DNA of 64,000 nucleotides from Gilliamella sp. ESL0441 (lineage in GTDB: Bacteria; Pseudomonadota; Gammaproteobacteria; Enterobacterales; Orbaceae): positions 1,798,001-1,862,000 of the forward strand of contig NZ_CP048264.1 in NCBI RefSeq assembly GCF_019469185.1, read 5' to 3'. Positions within the stretch are counted from its first letter, which is position 1. Every line of letters starts with the position of its first letter. Shown piece after piece: positions 11,030 to 21,280 of the stretch. A model generated the notes under the pieces. The model ran no database searches. It was not told the origin of the DNA and saw only the letters and a list, made by a program, of their open reading frames with translations. Both the position numbers and the translations under genes were made by a program.

Positions 11030-12322
11030 CTATTGAGTGTTTTTTTCACGTTCAATGGCGCGATAACCGATATCATGACGATAAAAACAGCCATGCCAAT
11101 GAATTTTATCAACTTGCTGATAAGCACGTTGCTGAGCTTCCAGTACTGTATTTCCTAAAGCGGTAACACAAAGCACGCGTCCACCATTAGTATAAACCCG
11201 ACCTTTTTCCAAACACGTGCCTGCATGAAAAATTTTACAATCATCAGTTGATTCAACTGGTAAGCCTGTTATAACGTCTTGAGTATTATAATCAGCAGGA
11301 TATCCGCCTGCAGCCATCACCACGCCAAGGGCAGGTCTTGGATCCCATTTAGATTTCACCGTATCTAATTTGCCATTTACAGCAGCTAGACACAATTCAA
11401 CTAAATCTGATTGCATACGCATCATAATCGGCTGTGTTTCAGGATCACCAAAGCGACAATTAAATTCAATTACTTTGGGGTTACCCTGTTTATCAATCAT
11501 TAATCCTGCATACAAAAAGCCAACATAAACATTGCCTTCTTGTGCCATGCCATTTACAGTTGGATAGATGATTTGTTCCATGACTTTGGTAAAGACTTCG
11601 TCTGTCACAACAGGGGCCGGAGAGTAAGCGCCCATTCCCCCCGTATTGAGCCCCGTATCACCGTCTCCGACTCGCTTATGATCTTGACTTGTTGCCATTG
11701 GCTCGACATGCTTACCGTCAACCATAACAATAAAACTGGCTTCTTCTCCCGCTAAAAACTCTTCAATAACCACACGATGACCAGCATCACCAAATGCATT
11801 ACCGGCTAGCATGTCACGAACGGCATCTTCTGCTTCTTTTTGAGTCATGGCAACAATCACCCCTTTACCGGCTGCAAGTCCATCAGCTTTAACGACAATT
11901 GGAGCGCCTTTTTTTCTGAGATAAGCAAGTGCAGGCTCAATTTCAGTGAAATTTTGATATTCAGCAGTAGGAATATGATGTCGTGCTAAAAAGTCTTTAG
12001 TAAATGCTTTTGAACCCTCGAGTTGCGCTGCTGATTTAGTAGGACCAAAGATTTTTAATCCTGCCTTTTGAAAGCTATCAACCACGCCTAACACTAACGG
12101 ATTTTCGGGACCAACAACGGTTAAGTCTATTTGCTGGAGCTGAGCAAAATTGAGTAAACCATCAAGATCATTCGCTTTGATATCAATGTTTTCTATATTA
12201 GGTTCCAGTGCAGTACCTGCATTACCTGGTGCAACAAACACTTTTGTAACGAGTGGTGATTGTGCCACTTTCCAAGCTAAAGCATGTTCACGTCCACCAC
12301 TACCGATAATTAATACTTTCAT
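11030..12322 (-). CDS. purD: Phosphoribosylamine--glycine ligase
   Basis: GAR synthetase, 430 residues (E. coli 429). ATP-grasp enzyme that joins glycine to phosphoribosylamine in step 2 of purine synthesis. N-terminal MKVLIIGSGGREHALAWK, ATP-grasp loop KADGLAAGKGVIVA, and IEFNCRFGDPETQP near the metal site. Two in-frame ATGs lie two codons apart. I choose 12322 because AAGGA stands 6 bases before it, whereas for ATG 12328 that sequence would abut the start codon. Second gene of purH-purD. Confidence 0.95.
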   Translation of the reverse strand: MKVLIIGSGGREHALAWKVAQSPLVTKVFVAPGNAGTALEPNIENIDIKANDLDGLLNFAQLQQIDLTVVGPENPLVLGVVDSFQKAGLKIFGPTKSAAQLEGSKAFTKDFLARHHIPTAEYQNFTEIEPALAYLRKKGAPIVVKADGLAAGKGVIVAMTQKEAEDAVRDMLAGNAFGDAGHRVVIEEFLAGEEASFIVMVDGKHVEPMATSQDHKRVGDGDTGLNTGGMGAYSPAPVVTDEVFTKVMEQIIYPTVNGMAQEGNVYVGFLYAGLMIDKQGNPKVIEFNCRFGDPETQPIMMRMQSDLVELCLAAVNGKLDTVKSKWDPRPALGVVMAAGGYPADYNTQDVITGLPVESTDDCKIFHAGTCLEKGRVYTNGGRVLCVTALGNTVLEAQQRAYQQVDKIHWHGCFYRHDIGYRAIEREKNTQ

Positions 12323-12368
12323 CCCCATTCCTTTAACCTGTTATTGAATCACTTTTAATTTGTTAGAA

Positions 12369-13961
12369 TTAATGTCTAAAATGACGCATATTAGTAAAAA
12401 TCATTGCAAAATTATGTTCATTAGCTGCTTGAATAACTTCATCATCACGAATAGAGCCGCCGGGTTGAATCACGCAAGTTACCCCTACTTTAGCCGCCGC
12501 ATCAATGCCGTCTCTAAATGGAAAAAATGCATCAGATGCGACCACACAGCCTGCTACTTCTAAATTTTCATCTTGCGCTTTAATACCAGCTATTTTAGCC
12601 GAATAAACACGACTCATTTGTCCTGCTCCAATTCCAATGGTCATGTTGTCTTTGGCATAAACAATGGCATTGGATTTAACAAACTTTGCCACTTTCCAGC
12701 AAAACAGTGCATCGGATAGTTCTTTGTCAGTGGGTTGTCGTTTGGTCACCACCGTTAATTGATTTTCGATGACCATATCCACATCATGTTCCTGAACTAA
12801 CAGTCCACCATTTACTCGTTTGAAATCTAAACGGCAATTGGGTGTTTGCGACCATTGACCACACGCTAAGATGCGTACATTTTGTTTAGTTTGAGTAATA
12901 GCAAGCGCATCTTGATTGATTGACGGTGCTATAATCACTTCGACAAATTGGTTTTCTACAATCATGGTTGCCGTTTTTGCATCTAAAGGACGATTAAAGG
13001 CAATAATCCCACCAAAGGCAGACGTTGGATCGGTTTTAAACGCATTTAAGTAAGCATTAAAAATGGTATCACTCACAGCTACTCCACAAGGATTAGCGTG
13101 TTTAACAATCACACACGCAGGTTCATCAAACGATTTAACGCATTCAAGTGCGGCATCCGCATCCGCAATATTGTTATAAGAGAGTGCTTTACCTTGTAGC
13201 TGTTTAGCGGTCGCAATCGATGCGTCGTTTATATCTTCATCAATATAAAAAGCCGCTTTTTGATGTGCATTTTCACCATAACGCATATCCTGTTTTTTGA
13301 TAAATTGAAGATTCAATGTTCGTGGAAATTGTCCAGACACTTTGTCGGTTTCACCATAATAAGGCGGCACTAATTGCCCAAAATAATTGGCAATCATTCC
13401 ATCATATTTAGCTGTGTGTTCAAAAGCTTTAATTGCTAAATTAAAACGATATGGGTAGCTAAGGGAATTGTGTTGTTGATCCATCAATTCAATGATTGGC
13501 TCATAGTCCTTGTAATCAACAACAATAGCAACATCTTGATGATTTTTAGCCGCTGCACGCACCATGGTAGGTCCACCGATATCAATATTTTCAACGACAT
13601 CTTCTAAACGGCAATCTGATTTAGCGACTGTGTCAGCAAAGGGATACAAGTTAACCACGACCATATCAATAGGTGCAATTTGATGTTGATGCATCACATC
13701 ATCATCTAAACCTCGCCGCCCTAAAATTCCGCCATGAATTTTAGGATGAAGCGTTTTGACTCTTCCCTCCATCATCTCAGGAAATCCGGTATAGTCTGAA
13801 ACCTCAATGACGGGAATATTGTGTTTCATAAGCAATTTAGCGGTACCACCCGTTGAAAGAAGTTCAACGTTTCGTTGATGAAGAGCTTGGGCAAATTCGA
13901 TAATACCGGTTTTGTCAGAGACGCTTAGTAAAGCACGATGAATAGGACGAAACTGCTGCAT
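12369..13961 (-). CDS. purH: Bifunctional AICAR formyltransferase / IMP cyclohydrolase
   Basis: 530 residues (E. coli 529); catalyses the last two steps of IMP synthesis. The N-terminal MGS-like cyclohydrolase domain contains [15 protein letters not shown] and [11 protein letters not shown]. The C-terminal transformylase domain contains [18 protein letters not shown] MRYGENAHQ, the catalytic KHANPCGVA, and [15 protein letters not shown]. The purD start lies 47 bases downstream. A PurR operator is not convincing: upstream I see only a half-site. Confidence 0.96.
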   Translation of the reverse strand: MQQFRPIHRALLSVSDKTGIIEFAQALHQRNVELLSTGGTAKLLMKHNIPVIEVSDYTGFPEMMEGRVKTLHPKIHGGILGRRGLDDDVMHQHQIAPIDMVVVNLYPFADTVAKSDCRLEDVVENIDIGGPTMVRAAAKNHQDVAIVVDYKDYEPIIELMDQQHNSLSYPYRFNLAIKAFEHTAKYDGMIANYFGQLVPPYYGETDKVSGQFPRTLNLQFIKKQDMRYGENAHQKAAFYIDEDINDASIATAKQLQGKALSYNNIADADAALECVKSFDEPACVIVKHANPCGVAVSDTIFNAYLNAFKTDPTSAFGGIIAFNRPLDAKTATMIVENQFVEVIIAPSINQDALAITQTKQNVRILACGQWSQTPNCRLDFKRVNGGLLVQEHDVDMVIENQLTVVTKRQPTDKELSDALFCWKVAKFVKSNAIVYAKDNMTIGIGAGQMSRVYSAKIAGIKAQDENLEVAGCVVASDAFFPFRDGIDAAAKVGVTCVIQPGGSIRDDEVIQAANEHNFAMIFTNMRHFRH

Positions 13962-14265
13962 GATGGGGCTCCGAAGTTAAGACTTTAAATCCAAATCAAT
14001 TGAATCGGTATTATATAGAAAACCATCATCGATGTTTAGTGATTAGTTTATATTCTGATAAATTTAATTATCTCCAGCAAGGTTAATATATTATCTCAAA
14101 CGTATATTTAAAAATTTTTGTTGAAAAGATATAAAAAGCTTTTTAATTTTTAGGAAATCTTCTTTCAAAGTAAAAATGAAGAGTATTGTTTTATTGATAA
14201 AAAAGGATAACATGATAATTATAGTAATGAATTCGTATCATAATACAATTTCAGTTGAAACAAAA
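13962..14265. other. Intergenic region upstream of purH
   Basis: Very AT-rich. It must hold the purH promoter (- strand), but I cannot pick one with confidence. A 32-codon frame at 14212-14310 (+) has AAGGAT 5 bases before its ATG, but its last half is the era terminator hairpin, so I do not call it a gene. Confidence 0.4.
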
Positions 14266-14310
14266 TTAGTTATCAATAAGCGAGATAATCAAAACTTAAT
14301 TGATAACTAA
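14266..14310 (-). terminator. Candidate terminator of the rpoE...era run
   Basis: Perfect 12-base inverted repeat, TTAGTTATCAAT at 14266-14277 and ATTGATAACTAA at 14299-14310, with a 21-base loop. In the - direction it is followed by TTTTG. It lies 23 bases after the era stop. The low GC of the stem lowers confidence. Confidence 0.5.
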
Positions 14311-14332
14311 TCCAATATCTAAGTAATGAGAT

Positions 14333-15238
14333 TTAATCGTCACTATAGCCAAGACTGCGTAATGCTCGCTCGTCATCAGCCCAACCAGCTTTGACTTTTA
14401 CCCACAACTCTAAGTGAACTTTGGTATCAAAAAAAGATTGCATATCTTTTCGAGCTTCAATACCTATTTTTTTGATCTTTTCACCTTTATTACCAATAAC
14501 CATTTTCTTTTGACCATCACGTTCGACTAATATCAAACCATTGATACGATACATGCCCGTACGTTCATCAACTTTAAATTGTTCAATTTCAACGGTTACC
14601 GAATAAGGCAACTCATCTCCTAAAAAACGCATTAATTTTTCACGAATGATTTCGGATGCCATGAAACGTTGCGATCGGTCAGTAATATAATCTTCTGGAA
14701 AATGGTGTTCCCCAACCGGTAAATGTTTTTTCACAATATCTTTGATGATATCAATGCCCTCACCCTTTTCAGCGCTAATTGGTACGACATCAAGAAAATT
14801 GATTTTTTGGCTGATTTCTTGAATATGAGGTAACAATTGGGTTTTATCGGTAACATTATCAATTTTATTGATCACTAATAAGACTGGCGACTTACAATCT
14901 TTCAATTTGTTAGCAACCATTTCATCATCATCTGTCCAGTGTGTCCCCTCAACGACAAAAATCACCAATTCTACATCACCAATAGAACTACTCGCCGCTC
15001 GATTCATAAGGCGATTGATGGCTCTTTTTTCTTCGATGTGAAGACCCGGTGTGTCAATATAAATTATTTGGTCATTATCTTGAGTATCAATTCCAACAAT
15101 ACGATGGCGTGTTGTTTGTGCTTTACGCGAGGTAATTGAAACTTTTTGACCTAATAATTGATTTAATAATGTTGATTTGCCGACATTTGGTCGACCTACA
15201 ATGGCAACGAATCCACAATGTTGTGTTGTTTCTGTCAT
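14333..15238 (-). CDS. era: GTPase Era
   Basis: 301 residues, the same as E. coli Era. Essential GTPase that binds the 3' end of 16S rRNA and helps assemble the 30S subunit. G1 [10 protein letters not shown]3 DTPGLH, G4 NKID, then the KH domain with the [11 protein letters not shown] loop. Its start overlaps the rnc stop by 4 bases, so translation is coupled. In E. coli recO follows era; here it does not. Confidence 0.96.
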   Translation of the reverse strand: MTETTQHCGFVAIVGRPNVGKSTLLNQLLGQKVSITSRKAQTTRHRIVGIDTQDNDQIIYIDTPGLHIEEKRAINRLMNRAASSSIGDVELVIFVVEGTHWTDDDEMVANKLKDCKSPVLLVINKIDNVTDKTQLLPHIQEISQKINFLDVVPISAEKGEGIDIIKDIVKKHLPVGEHHFPEDYITDRSQRFMASEIIREKLMRFLGDELPYSVTVEIEQFKVDERTGMYRINGLILVERDGQKKMVIGNKGEKIKKIGIEARKDMQSFFDTKVHLELWVKVKAGWADDERALRSLGYSDD

Positions 15239-15915
15239 TTTATACCTAATTGATTGAGTGCTTGTTGAGCGGCAGCTTGTTCGGCTTTACGGCGACTAAG
15301 TCCTCGCCCTAAATATTGATGGTCATCATTTTCAAGTTTGCATTGAATCAAAAATTCTTGCTCATGTTTATCACCAGTGACTTCAAGGATCAGATAACAT
15401 GGTCGTTCTTGATGTATACCTTGTAAGTATTCTTGAAGTCTTGTTTTTGAATCTTTTTGTTTCACGCCCGGTTTAATTTCAACTAACCGGCTCTCATACC
15501 AAGACAGTATTAATCGCCTTACATTTTCAATATCGCTATCTAAATAGATGGCACCAATAATGGCTTCAACCGCATCAGCAATAATTGATTCCCGACGAAA
15601 ACCACCGCTTTTTAATTCACCTTGTCCTAAAATCAGATAGTTACCTAAATTAAATGCTTTGCCTATTTCAGCCAATGTTGTACCGCAAACTAAACTTGCT
15701 CGCATCTGACTTAAATCACCTTCATCTTGCTGTCTAAATCGATGAAAAAGATCATCTGCAATTACAAAGCTCAAAATAGAATCGCCTAGAAACTCTAGGC
15801 GTTCATTGTGTCGTTTATTCGCACTTCGATGAGTCAGCGCTAATTCAAGTAAAGAAAGTTTTTGAAATTGATAGCCTATCGACTGTTGCAATGATTTTAA
15901 ATTTTTAATACTCAT
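15235..15915 (-). CDS. rnc: Ribonuclease III
   Basis: 226 residues, equal to E. coli. Cleaves double-stranded RNA, including rRNA precursors and the pnp leader. Endonuclease signature [18 protein letters not shown] with the catalytic acids, second metal site [13 protein letters not shown], and a C-terminal double-stranded RNA-binding domain ending [18 protein letters not shown]. It sits between lepB and era as in E. coli. A likely target, the pnp leader hairpin, is in this window at 49224-49266. Confidence 0.96.
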   Translation of the reverse strand: MSIKNLKSLQQSIGYQFQKLSLLELALTHRSANKRHNERLEFLGDSILSFVIADDLFHRFRQQDEGDLSQMRASLVCGTTLAEIGKAFNLGNYLILGQGELKSGGFRRESIIADAVEAIIGAIYLDSDIENVRRLILSWYESRLVEIKPGVKQKDSKTRLQEYLQGIHQERPCYLILEVTGDKHEQEFLIQCKLENDDHQYLGRGLSRRKAEQAAAQQALNQLGIK

Positions 15916-15920
15916 AGCGA

Positions 15921-16922
15921 CTAGTGGATGCCTCCAATACGACTAAAGCGAATACCTGTTGGCCATTCATTTGGTTGTTTTTCAAAGCTAATCCATATTG
16001 CTGTCGCTTTACCAACGAAGTTTGATTCAGGCACAAATCCAAAATAACGGCTATCGCCACTATTATCACGATTATCACCCATCATGAAATAATTGCCTTC
16101 TGGTACAACCCAAGTCGCAATCGGTTGCCCTTTTTGGTGAAAGAAATATTCTGATTTTTCCATGATTCCTTTTGTTGTTAAGATATCGTGAGTATTATCA
16201 CCAATAGTTTCTTGCTGTACTTGCATATCAAAAGATCTCAAAGAGTTGGAATCGACAATTCCCCTTTCTTTATAATCTTCTAAAGTATAAAAATCGGGAT
16301 TTGATTTACTTTGTCGATTAACTTGTTTCCAATCGCTTAATTTCGGTTCGCTATAGTTCATATTTAATGGTTTTGACTCTTGTCCTATACAATTTTTATC
16401 AGTGCTCTTACAAGCTGGATAGATAAAAATTTTCTTTTGTTCCACAGAGTAAACAATCTTGTCGCCAGGTAATCCAATAACCCTTTTAATCAAATCTAAT
16501 TTTGAACCATCGGGATGTTTAAAAACAGCGATATCACCTCGTTTAGGATGTCCAGTTGATATAATGACGGTATTGGTGATGGGATCTCGTAATCCATAAG
16601 AATATTTCTGAACAGCAATAAAATCACCCACTAATAGTGTTTTCATCATTGATCCTGAAGGAATCTGAAATGGTTCATATAAAAACGATCGAATAACGAG
16701 CACGACAAAAAGGACAGGGAAAAAAGATGCTAAACTTTCGACCCAACCTTTTGGCTTACCAACTTCTGCTAGCACTTTACCATCGATGTCACCGTTACAC
16801 TGTTTACGGACTTCTTCAACTTTACGTTGCCTTGCAGGCTTCCAACGGTATTTTTCTAAAAACCAAAAGATTCCTGTTATCAATGTTGCTATTGTTAATA
16901 TGATGGCGAATGTATTAGCCAT
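15921..16922 (-). CDS. lepB: Signal peptidase I
   Basis: 333 residues (E. coli 324). Inner-membrane serine protease that removes signal peptides from exported proteins. Two N-terminal transmembrane segments (about residues 3-20 and 62-82). The catalytic Ser is in [15 protein letters not shown] and the catalytic Lys in [14 protein letters not shown]; box E is [15 protein letters not shown]. It lies 5 bases before rnc and 20 bases after lepA, in one operon. Confidence 0.95.
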   Translation of the reverse strand: MANTFAIILTIATLITGIFWFLEKYRWKPARQRKVEEVRKQCNGDIDGKVLAEVGKPKGWVESLASFFPVLFVVLVIRSFLYEPFQIPSGSMMKTLLVGDFIAVQKYSYGLRDPITNTVIISTGHPKRGDIAVFKHPDGSKLDLIKRVIGLPGDKIVYSVEQKKIFIYPACKSTDKNCIGQESKPLNMNYSEPKLSDWKQVNRQSKSNPDFYTLEDYKERGIVDSNSLRSFDMQVQQETIGDNTHDILTTKGIMEKSEYFFHQKGQPIATWVVPEGNYFMMGDNRDNSGDSRYFGFVPESNFVGKATAIWISFEKQPNEWPTGIRFSRIGGIH

Positions 16923-16942
16923 TTTTTTCCCTCTTTTGCTGG

Positions 16943-18739
16943 TTAATCTTTACCGACATGTAAAATAGCTAAAAACGCTTCTTGTGGTAATTCAACATTA
17001 CCGACTTGTTTCATGCGTTTTTTACCTTCTTTTTGTTTCTGTAAAAGTTTTTTCTTACGACTAACGTCACCACCATAACATTTAGCTAAAACGTTTTTAC
17101 GTAGTTGCTTAACGGTTGAACGAGCAATAACATGATTGCCAATTGCAGCCTGAATAGCGATGTCAAACTGTTGTCTTGGTATGAGATCTTTCATTTTTTC
17201 GACTAATTCACGACCACGATAAGGTGCATTATCCTTGTGGGTAATTAATGCCAAAGCATCAACACGCTCTCCATTAATAAGAACATCTAACCTGACCATA
17301 TCTGCAACTTGGAAACGTTTAAAACTATAATCCAAAGACGCATAACCTCGAGAAGTTGATTTTAGTTTATCAAAAAAGTCTAAAACAACTTCGGTCATAG
17401 GTATTTCATAAGTTAGAGCGACTTGATTGCCATGATATACCATATTTGTTTGTACACCGCGCTTTTCGACACATAAGGTTATCACATTACCTAAATAAGT
17501 TTGTGGAACTAAAATGTTACATTCAGCAATCGGTTCACGTAATTCATTTATGTTATTCACTGCTGGTAATTTTGCTGGACTATCGACGTAAATAATTTCA
17601 TTAGATGTGGTTAATACTTCATACACAACTGTCGGTGCTGTTGTAATCAAATCTAAATTGTATTCACGTTCTAACCGCTCTTGAATGATTTCCATATGTA
17701 ATAAACCAAGGAAACCACAACGGAAACCAAAACCTAAAGCACCAGAATTTTCAGGCTCATAAAATAAAGAAGCATCATTCAAACTTAATTTACCTAATGC
17801 ATCTCGGAAAGCTTCATAATCATCAGAACTCGTTGGAAATAACCCAGCATATACTTGTGGTTTTACTTTTTTGAAACCAGGTAAAGGTTTATCTGCTGGT
17901 GATTTAGCAGAAGTTAACGTATCACCAACCGGAGCACCTAAAATATCTTTGATTGCACAAACAACCCAACCCACTTCACCACAATGAAGACAAGTTTTAT
18001 CAACTTGTTTAGGCGTGAATATTCCAAGACGATCAACATTGTAAGTCATGCCTGTACTCATGACTTTTATTTTGTCACCTTTATTTAATTCACCATTTTT
18101 AATACGAATTAACGATACCACACCTAAATAGTTATCAAACCATGAATCAATAATCAAAGCTTGCAAAGGTGCGTTTGGATCGCCTTCTGGTGCGGGAATA
18201 TCGTTAACAAGTTGTTCCAAAACATCAATAACGCCAACCCCAGTTTTAGCTGAACATCGAACCGCATTGGATGCATCAATACCAACAATGTCTTCTATCT
18301 CTTCTGCAACGCGTTCAGGCTCAGCTGCGGGCAAATCAATTTTGTTCAAAACAGGAACAACTTCTAGATCCATATCTAAAGCAGTATAACAGTTAGCAAG
18401 TGTCTGTGCCTCAACACCTTGTCCTGCATCAACGACTAACAATGCGCCTTCACATGCAGCAAGTGAACGTGAAACCTCATAAGAAAAATCAACATGTCCT
18501 GGTGTATCGATGAAATTAAGTTGATAGGTTTCGCCATTTTTTGCATGGTAATCTAGGGTAACACTCTGTGCTTTAATAGTTATACCACGTTCACGTTCAA
18601 GATCCATTGAATCTAACACCTGTGCTTCCATTTCACGATCTGAAAGTCCACCACAAATTTGTATAATGCGGTCGGAAAGTGTGGATTTACCATGGTCAAT
18701 ATGAGCAATAATTGAAAAATTGCGGATATTTTTATTCAT
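16943..18739 (-). CDS. lepA: Elongation factor 4 (LepA)
   Basis: 598 residues (E. coli 599). Ribosome-associated GTPase related to EF-G. G1 [15 protein letters not shown]3 [19 protein letters not shown]4 [13 protein letters not shown], and the LepA-specific C-terminal domain ending near [20 protein letters not shown]. It follows rseB after 135 bases. In E. coli rseC lies between rseB and lepA; here there is no room for it. Confidence 0.97.
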   Translation of the reverse strand: MNKNIRNFSIIAHIDHGKSTLSDRIIQICGGLSDREMEAQVLDSMDLERERGITIKAQSVTLDYHAKNGETYQLNFIDTPGHVDFSYEVSRSLAACEGALLVVDAGQGVEAQTLANCYTALDMDLEVVPVLNKIDLPAAEPERVAEEIEDIVGIDASNAVRCSAKTGVGVIDVLEQLVNDIPAPEGDPNAPLQALIIDSWFDNYLGVVSLIRIKNGELNKGDKIKVMSTGMTYNVDRLGIFTPKQVDKTCLHCGEVGWVVCAIKDILGAPVGDTLTSAKSPADKPLPGFKKVKPQVYAGLFPTSSDDYEAFRDALGKLSLNDASLFYEPENSGALGFGFRCGFLGLLHMEIIQERLEREYNLDLITTAPTVVYEVLTTSNEIIYVDSPAKLPAVNNINELREPIAECNILVPQTYLGNVITLCVEKRGVQTNMVYHGNQVALTYEIPMTEVVLDFFDKLKSTSRGYASLDYSFKRFQVADMVRLDVLINGERVDALALITHKDNAPYRGRELVEKMKDLIPRQQFDIAIQAAIGNHVIARSTVKQLRKNVLAKCYGGDVSRKKKLLQKQKEGKKRMKQVGNVELPQEAFLAILHVGKD

Positions 18740-18874
18740 ATCAATAAATTATAATTTGTATTTAGTTATAAACTATTAATTATTTAAATACTTCTTAATA
18801 ATAAGCGGTATTAATAATAATTATTCAGCAAGAAAGATTAGCATTTTACACATTTATCACTACTAAGCATAGTG

Positions 18875-19879
18875 TTATCGAGAGGTTTGCGGTGATTTCT
18901 CGACAATATTTTGTGCAATGCGCTCTATAGTGGTACGAGGTAAATTACCTATGATAATAATATTTTTATGAGCAATATTCGTTGAAAAAATAGTACGACC
19001 ACCTTGTTGTATTAATTGATTAGATAAATTAGCTTGCTCTGATGATACATTAACAGTGAATGAAAATACACCATCTGAATAGAGTTTTGTTGCTATATCA
19101 GAGTTATAAAAATTTACGTTATAAGCAGCAATTTCTTTAAACCCTTTTGGAAGCCATGCTAAACGCCAAGCTTCTAATACGTTTTCTTGTTTTTCAATTG
19201 ATAATAAAATAGGATAAGTTCTAGTATCAAGGTACTCTTTAACTTTTTGTTTATCGAAATTTTCATCAAGATCAATGACTTTAAATTGACTAATGACTTC
19301 ACTATGTTGATCTAATAAATCGATACGAATAGGTAAATGAATCTCTTCATCAATCCATATCACATAACTGTAGCGATCTCTATCTTTTGCAATCATTTTT
19401 ACTAGTTGAACACTTCGGTTTGCAGTTCTTGTTTTTCCTAATAAAGTAAAATCATAGATATCTGCCAGTTCACTAAAATTATTATAAATCACATCAGGAA
19501 AAGCTTCGACAATGCGAGGGCTAGTGATCGAGAAGGACTCACTATCTGGTTGAAAATAGCTAGTAACTCCATCATGTAAAATAATTTCTTTCGCCGCTCC
19601 CTCTAAAAATAGTAATAGAGCTTTGGTATCTTTTTTTTCTTTTGCACCTAAATGCGTATATTCATAGGTAGTAACATATTGGTTTTTATCCTGAGAAAGA
19701 AAGTGTATTTGGTAATCAAGATTTTGAACCGCATTACGCATTTTATTGAGTAATGAAATAGGGGCATCATTATCTAGAGCACAGGCAGGTAAAGAAAGAA
19801 AAACGAAAGAAAGAGCAGCAATAAATTGGCTACTCTTCTTTTTAATGATATCAATACTAAAATTAAATAAAGATTTCAT
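18875..19879 (-). CDS. rseB: Sigma-E regulatory protein RseB
   Basis: 334 residues (E. coli 318). Periplasmic protein that binds the RseA periplasmic domain, shields it from DegS and senses lipoprotein or LPS signals. An N-terminal membrane or signal segment lies at about residues 17-34, ending near PACALD. The rest is the two-domain MucB/RseB fold, with LLFLEGAAKEIILHDG and YVIWIDEEIHLPIRIDLLD. It starts 6 bases after the rseA stop. Confidence 0.9.
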   Translation of the reverse strand: MKSLFNFSIDIIKKKSSQFIAALSFVFLSLPACALDNDAPISLLNKMRNAVQNLDYQIHFLSQDKNQYVTTYEYTHLGAKEKKDTKALLLFLEGAAKEIILHDGVTSYFQPDSESFSITSPRIVEAFPDVIYNNFSELADIYDFTLLGKTRTANRSVQLVKMIAKDRDRYSYVIWIDEEIHLPIRIDLLDQHSEVISQFKVIDLDENFDKQKVKEYLDTRTYPILLSIEKQENVLEAWRLAWLPKGFKEIAAYNVNFYNSDIATKLYSDGVFSFTVNVSSEQANLSNQLIQQGGRTIFSTNIAHKNIIIIGNLPRTTIERIAQNIVEKSPQTSR

Positions 19880-19885
19880 TGTAGG

Positions 19886-20446
19886 TTAATGAGCATTTAA
19901 TCTTTTTTGTAATTCGTAGTCTTGTACAAGTAATCTGATTTTATCATACTGCCTTTTATCAAGCAGTTGCTGATCATTTTGCTGTTGAAAGCCTCCAACT
20001 GGCGCAACATTAACACCAACAGGTACAGTATTGAACATCGGAGCACCATCTTTGTTTTCAGTTTGGCTTTGTTGATACTGAACACCGGCAATAATAGCTA
20101 AAGTAACACACGCAGCAAGCCCAACCTGACTCACTTTTGCAAGCGCATCTTTAAAACGAATCCAAATTAGATTTTCTTTTTTAGGAATAGCGACGTTATG
20201 GATATTTGGTTGCTCAGTCAATTCATTATAAAGATTATCACTAGCAATGACTTGTGCAACTTGTTTAGAAATATCCATAGTTAATGAACAACTATGCAAT
20301 TCACTTCGCATGGCTTCTCTTACAAGATGGTAGCGATGCCAACAAGATTGCAAACATTCATCTTTTGAAACTTCATCAATAAAACGATTATCTATAGACT
20401 CGCCATCCATGAGTAATGAAAGTTGCTCTTTTTGTTCTATTTGCAT
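19886..20446 (-). CDS. rseA: Anti-sigma-E factor RseA
   Basis: 186 residues from ATG 20446. Membrane protein whose N-terminal domain (KEQLSLLMDGESIDNRFI...CWHRYHLVREAMRSEL) binds sigma-E in the cytoplasm. One transmembrane segment at about 106-125 (VGLAACVTLAIIAGVQ). The periplasmic part ends VQDYELQKRLNAH and is shorter than in E. coli, which continues about 20-25 residues. The start is chosen for AAGG 8 bases upstream and alignment with E. coli MQKEQLSALMDGE; frames starting at 20476 or 20482 would add unconserved residues. Confidence 0.92.
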   Translation of the reverse strand: MQIEQKEQLSLLMDGESIDNRFIDEVSKDECLQSCWHRYHLVREAMRSELHSCSLTMDISKQVAQVIASDNLYNELTEQPNIHNVAIPKKENLIWIRFKDALAKVSQVGLAACVTLAIIAGVQYQQSQTENKDGAPMFNTVPVGVNVAPVGGFQQQNDQQLLDKRQYDKIRLLVQDYELQKRLNAH

Positions 20447-20497
20447 AGTAGATACCTTAAATTTATGACTATTCATTATCAATTTAACTATTGTTTT

Positions 20498-21070
20498 CTA
20501 ACCAATTAATGGTTTTATTTTTTCATCAATCGCATCTCTTGCTCTAAAAATGCGTGATCTAACTGTTCCAACTGGCGTGTCCATAATTTCTGCAATCTCC
20601 TCATAACTTAAACCTTCAATTTCACGCAATGTTATTGCGATTCGTAAATCATCAGGTAGTGAATCAATTGCTTCAAAAACCGCCTTTTTAACTTCTTCTG
20701 AAAGTGCTAAATTTTCAGGATTTTCTAAATCCCTGAGCGATTCAGCACCTTCGTAAGTCTCCGCCTCACTTGCATCAATATCAGATGAAGGCGGTCTACG
20801 TCCTTGAGATGTTAAATAATTTTTTGCTGTGTTAACAGCTATCCTATATAACCAAGTATAAAAAACACTTTCACCTTTAAACAAGCTTAAAGATCGATAA
20901 GCTTTAATAAAGGTTTCTTGTACAACATCAGGGACTTCCGATGCTAATACATAACGAGAAACCAAATGAGCTAACTTATTTTGATAACGAATCACAAGTA
21001 AATTGAACGCATTTTTATCGCCGTTTAATACACGATCAACTAAAACTTGGTCTGTTACTTGCTCCCCCAT
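20498..21070 (-). CDS. rpoE: RNA polymerase sigma factor RpoE (sigma-E)
   Basis: 190 residues (E. coli 191), very close throughout. ECF sigma factor for envelope stress. Region 2 is FNLLVIRYQNKLAHLVSRYV...PDVVQETFIKAYRSL with FYTWLYRIAVNTAKNYL. Region 4 is LPDDLRIAITLREIEGLSYEEIAEIMDTPVGTVRSRIFRARDAI, shown in part. It heads rpoE-rseA-rseB and is preceded by a perfect sigma-E promoter, so it should autoregulate. Confidence 0.97.
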   Translation of the reverse strand: MGEQVTDQVLVDRVLNGDKNAFNLLVIRYQNKLAHLVSRYVLASEVPDVVQETFIKAYRSLSLFKGESVFYTWLYRIAVNTAKNYLTSQGRRPPSSDIDASEAETYEGAESLRDLENPENLALSEEVKKAVFEAIDSLPDDLRIAITLREIEGLSYEEIAEIMDTPVGTVRSRIFRARDAIDEKIKPLIG

Positions 21071-21132
21071 TAAAGGCCATTCCTCATTATGTTAATAACT
21101 GTTAATCGGCCCACATTAGTCCACTTAAACAG

Positions 21133-21160
21133 TTAGAGTCTAAAATTTCAAAAAAGTTCC
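21133..21160 (-). promoter_or_regulatory. Sigma-E promoter of rpoE
   Basis: On the - strand GGAACTT (21154-21160), 16 bases, TCTAA (21133-21137). This is the sigma-E consensus with ideal spacing, 63 bases before the rpoE start, and matches the known autoregulated rpoE promoter of enterobacteria. Confidence 0.85.
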
Positions 21161-21280
21161 ATTATTTTAATAGAAATATTATTTTTTTTCCAATTGATAA
21201 GCTTTGCAAATTGGTTACTATATAATAATTATAGATTTTTTATTAATTTCGCTATTGAGATTTATTGCAAAAAATTTGAT

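Noticed and set aside
14090..14120. Possible PurR operator upstream of purH
   Set aside because: Only one half resembles the consensus around ACGTTTGAG; too weak to list.
14212..14310. 32-codon frame with AAGGAT before its ATG
   Set aside because: Its second half is the perfect inverted repeat that best explains the era terminator; no recognisable protein.
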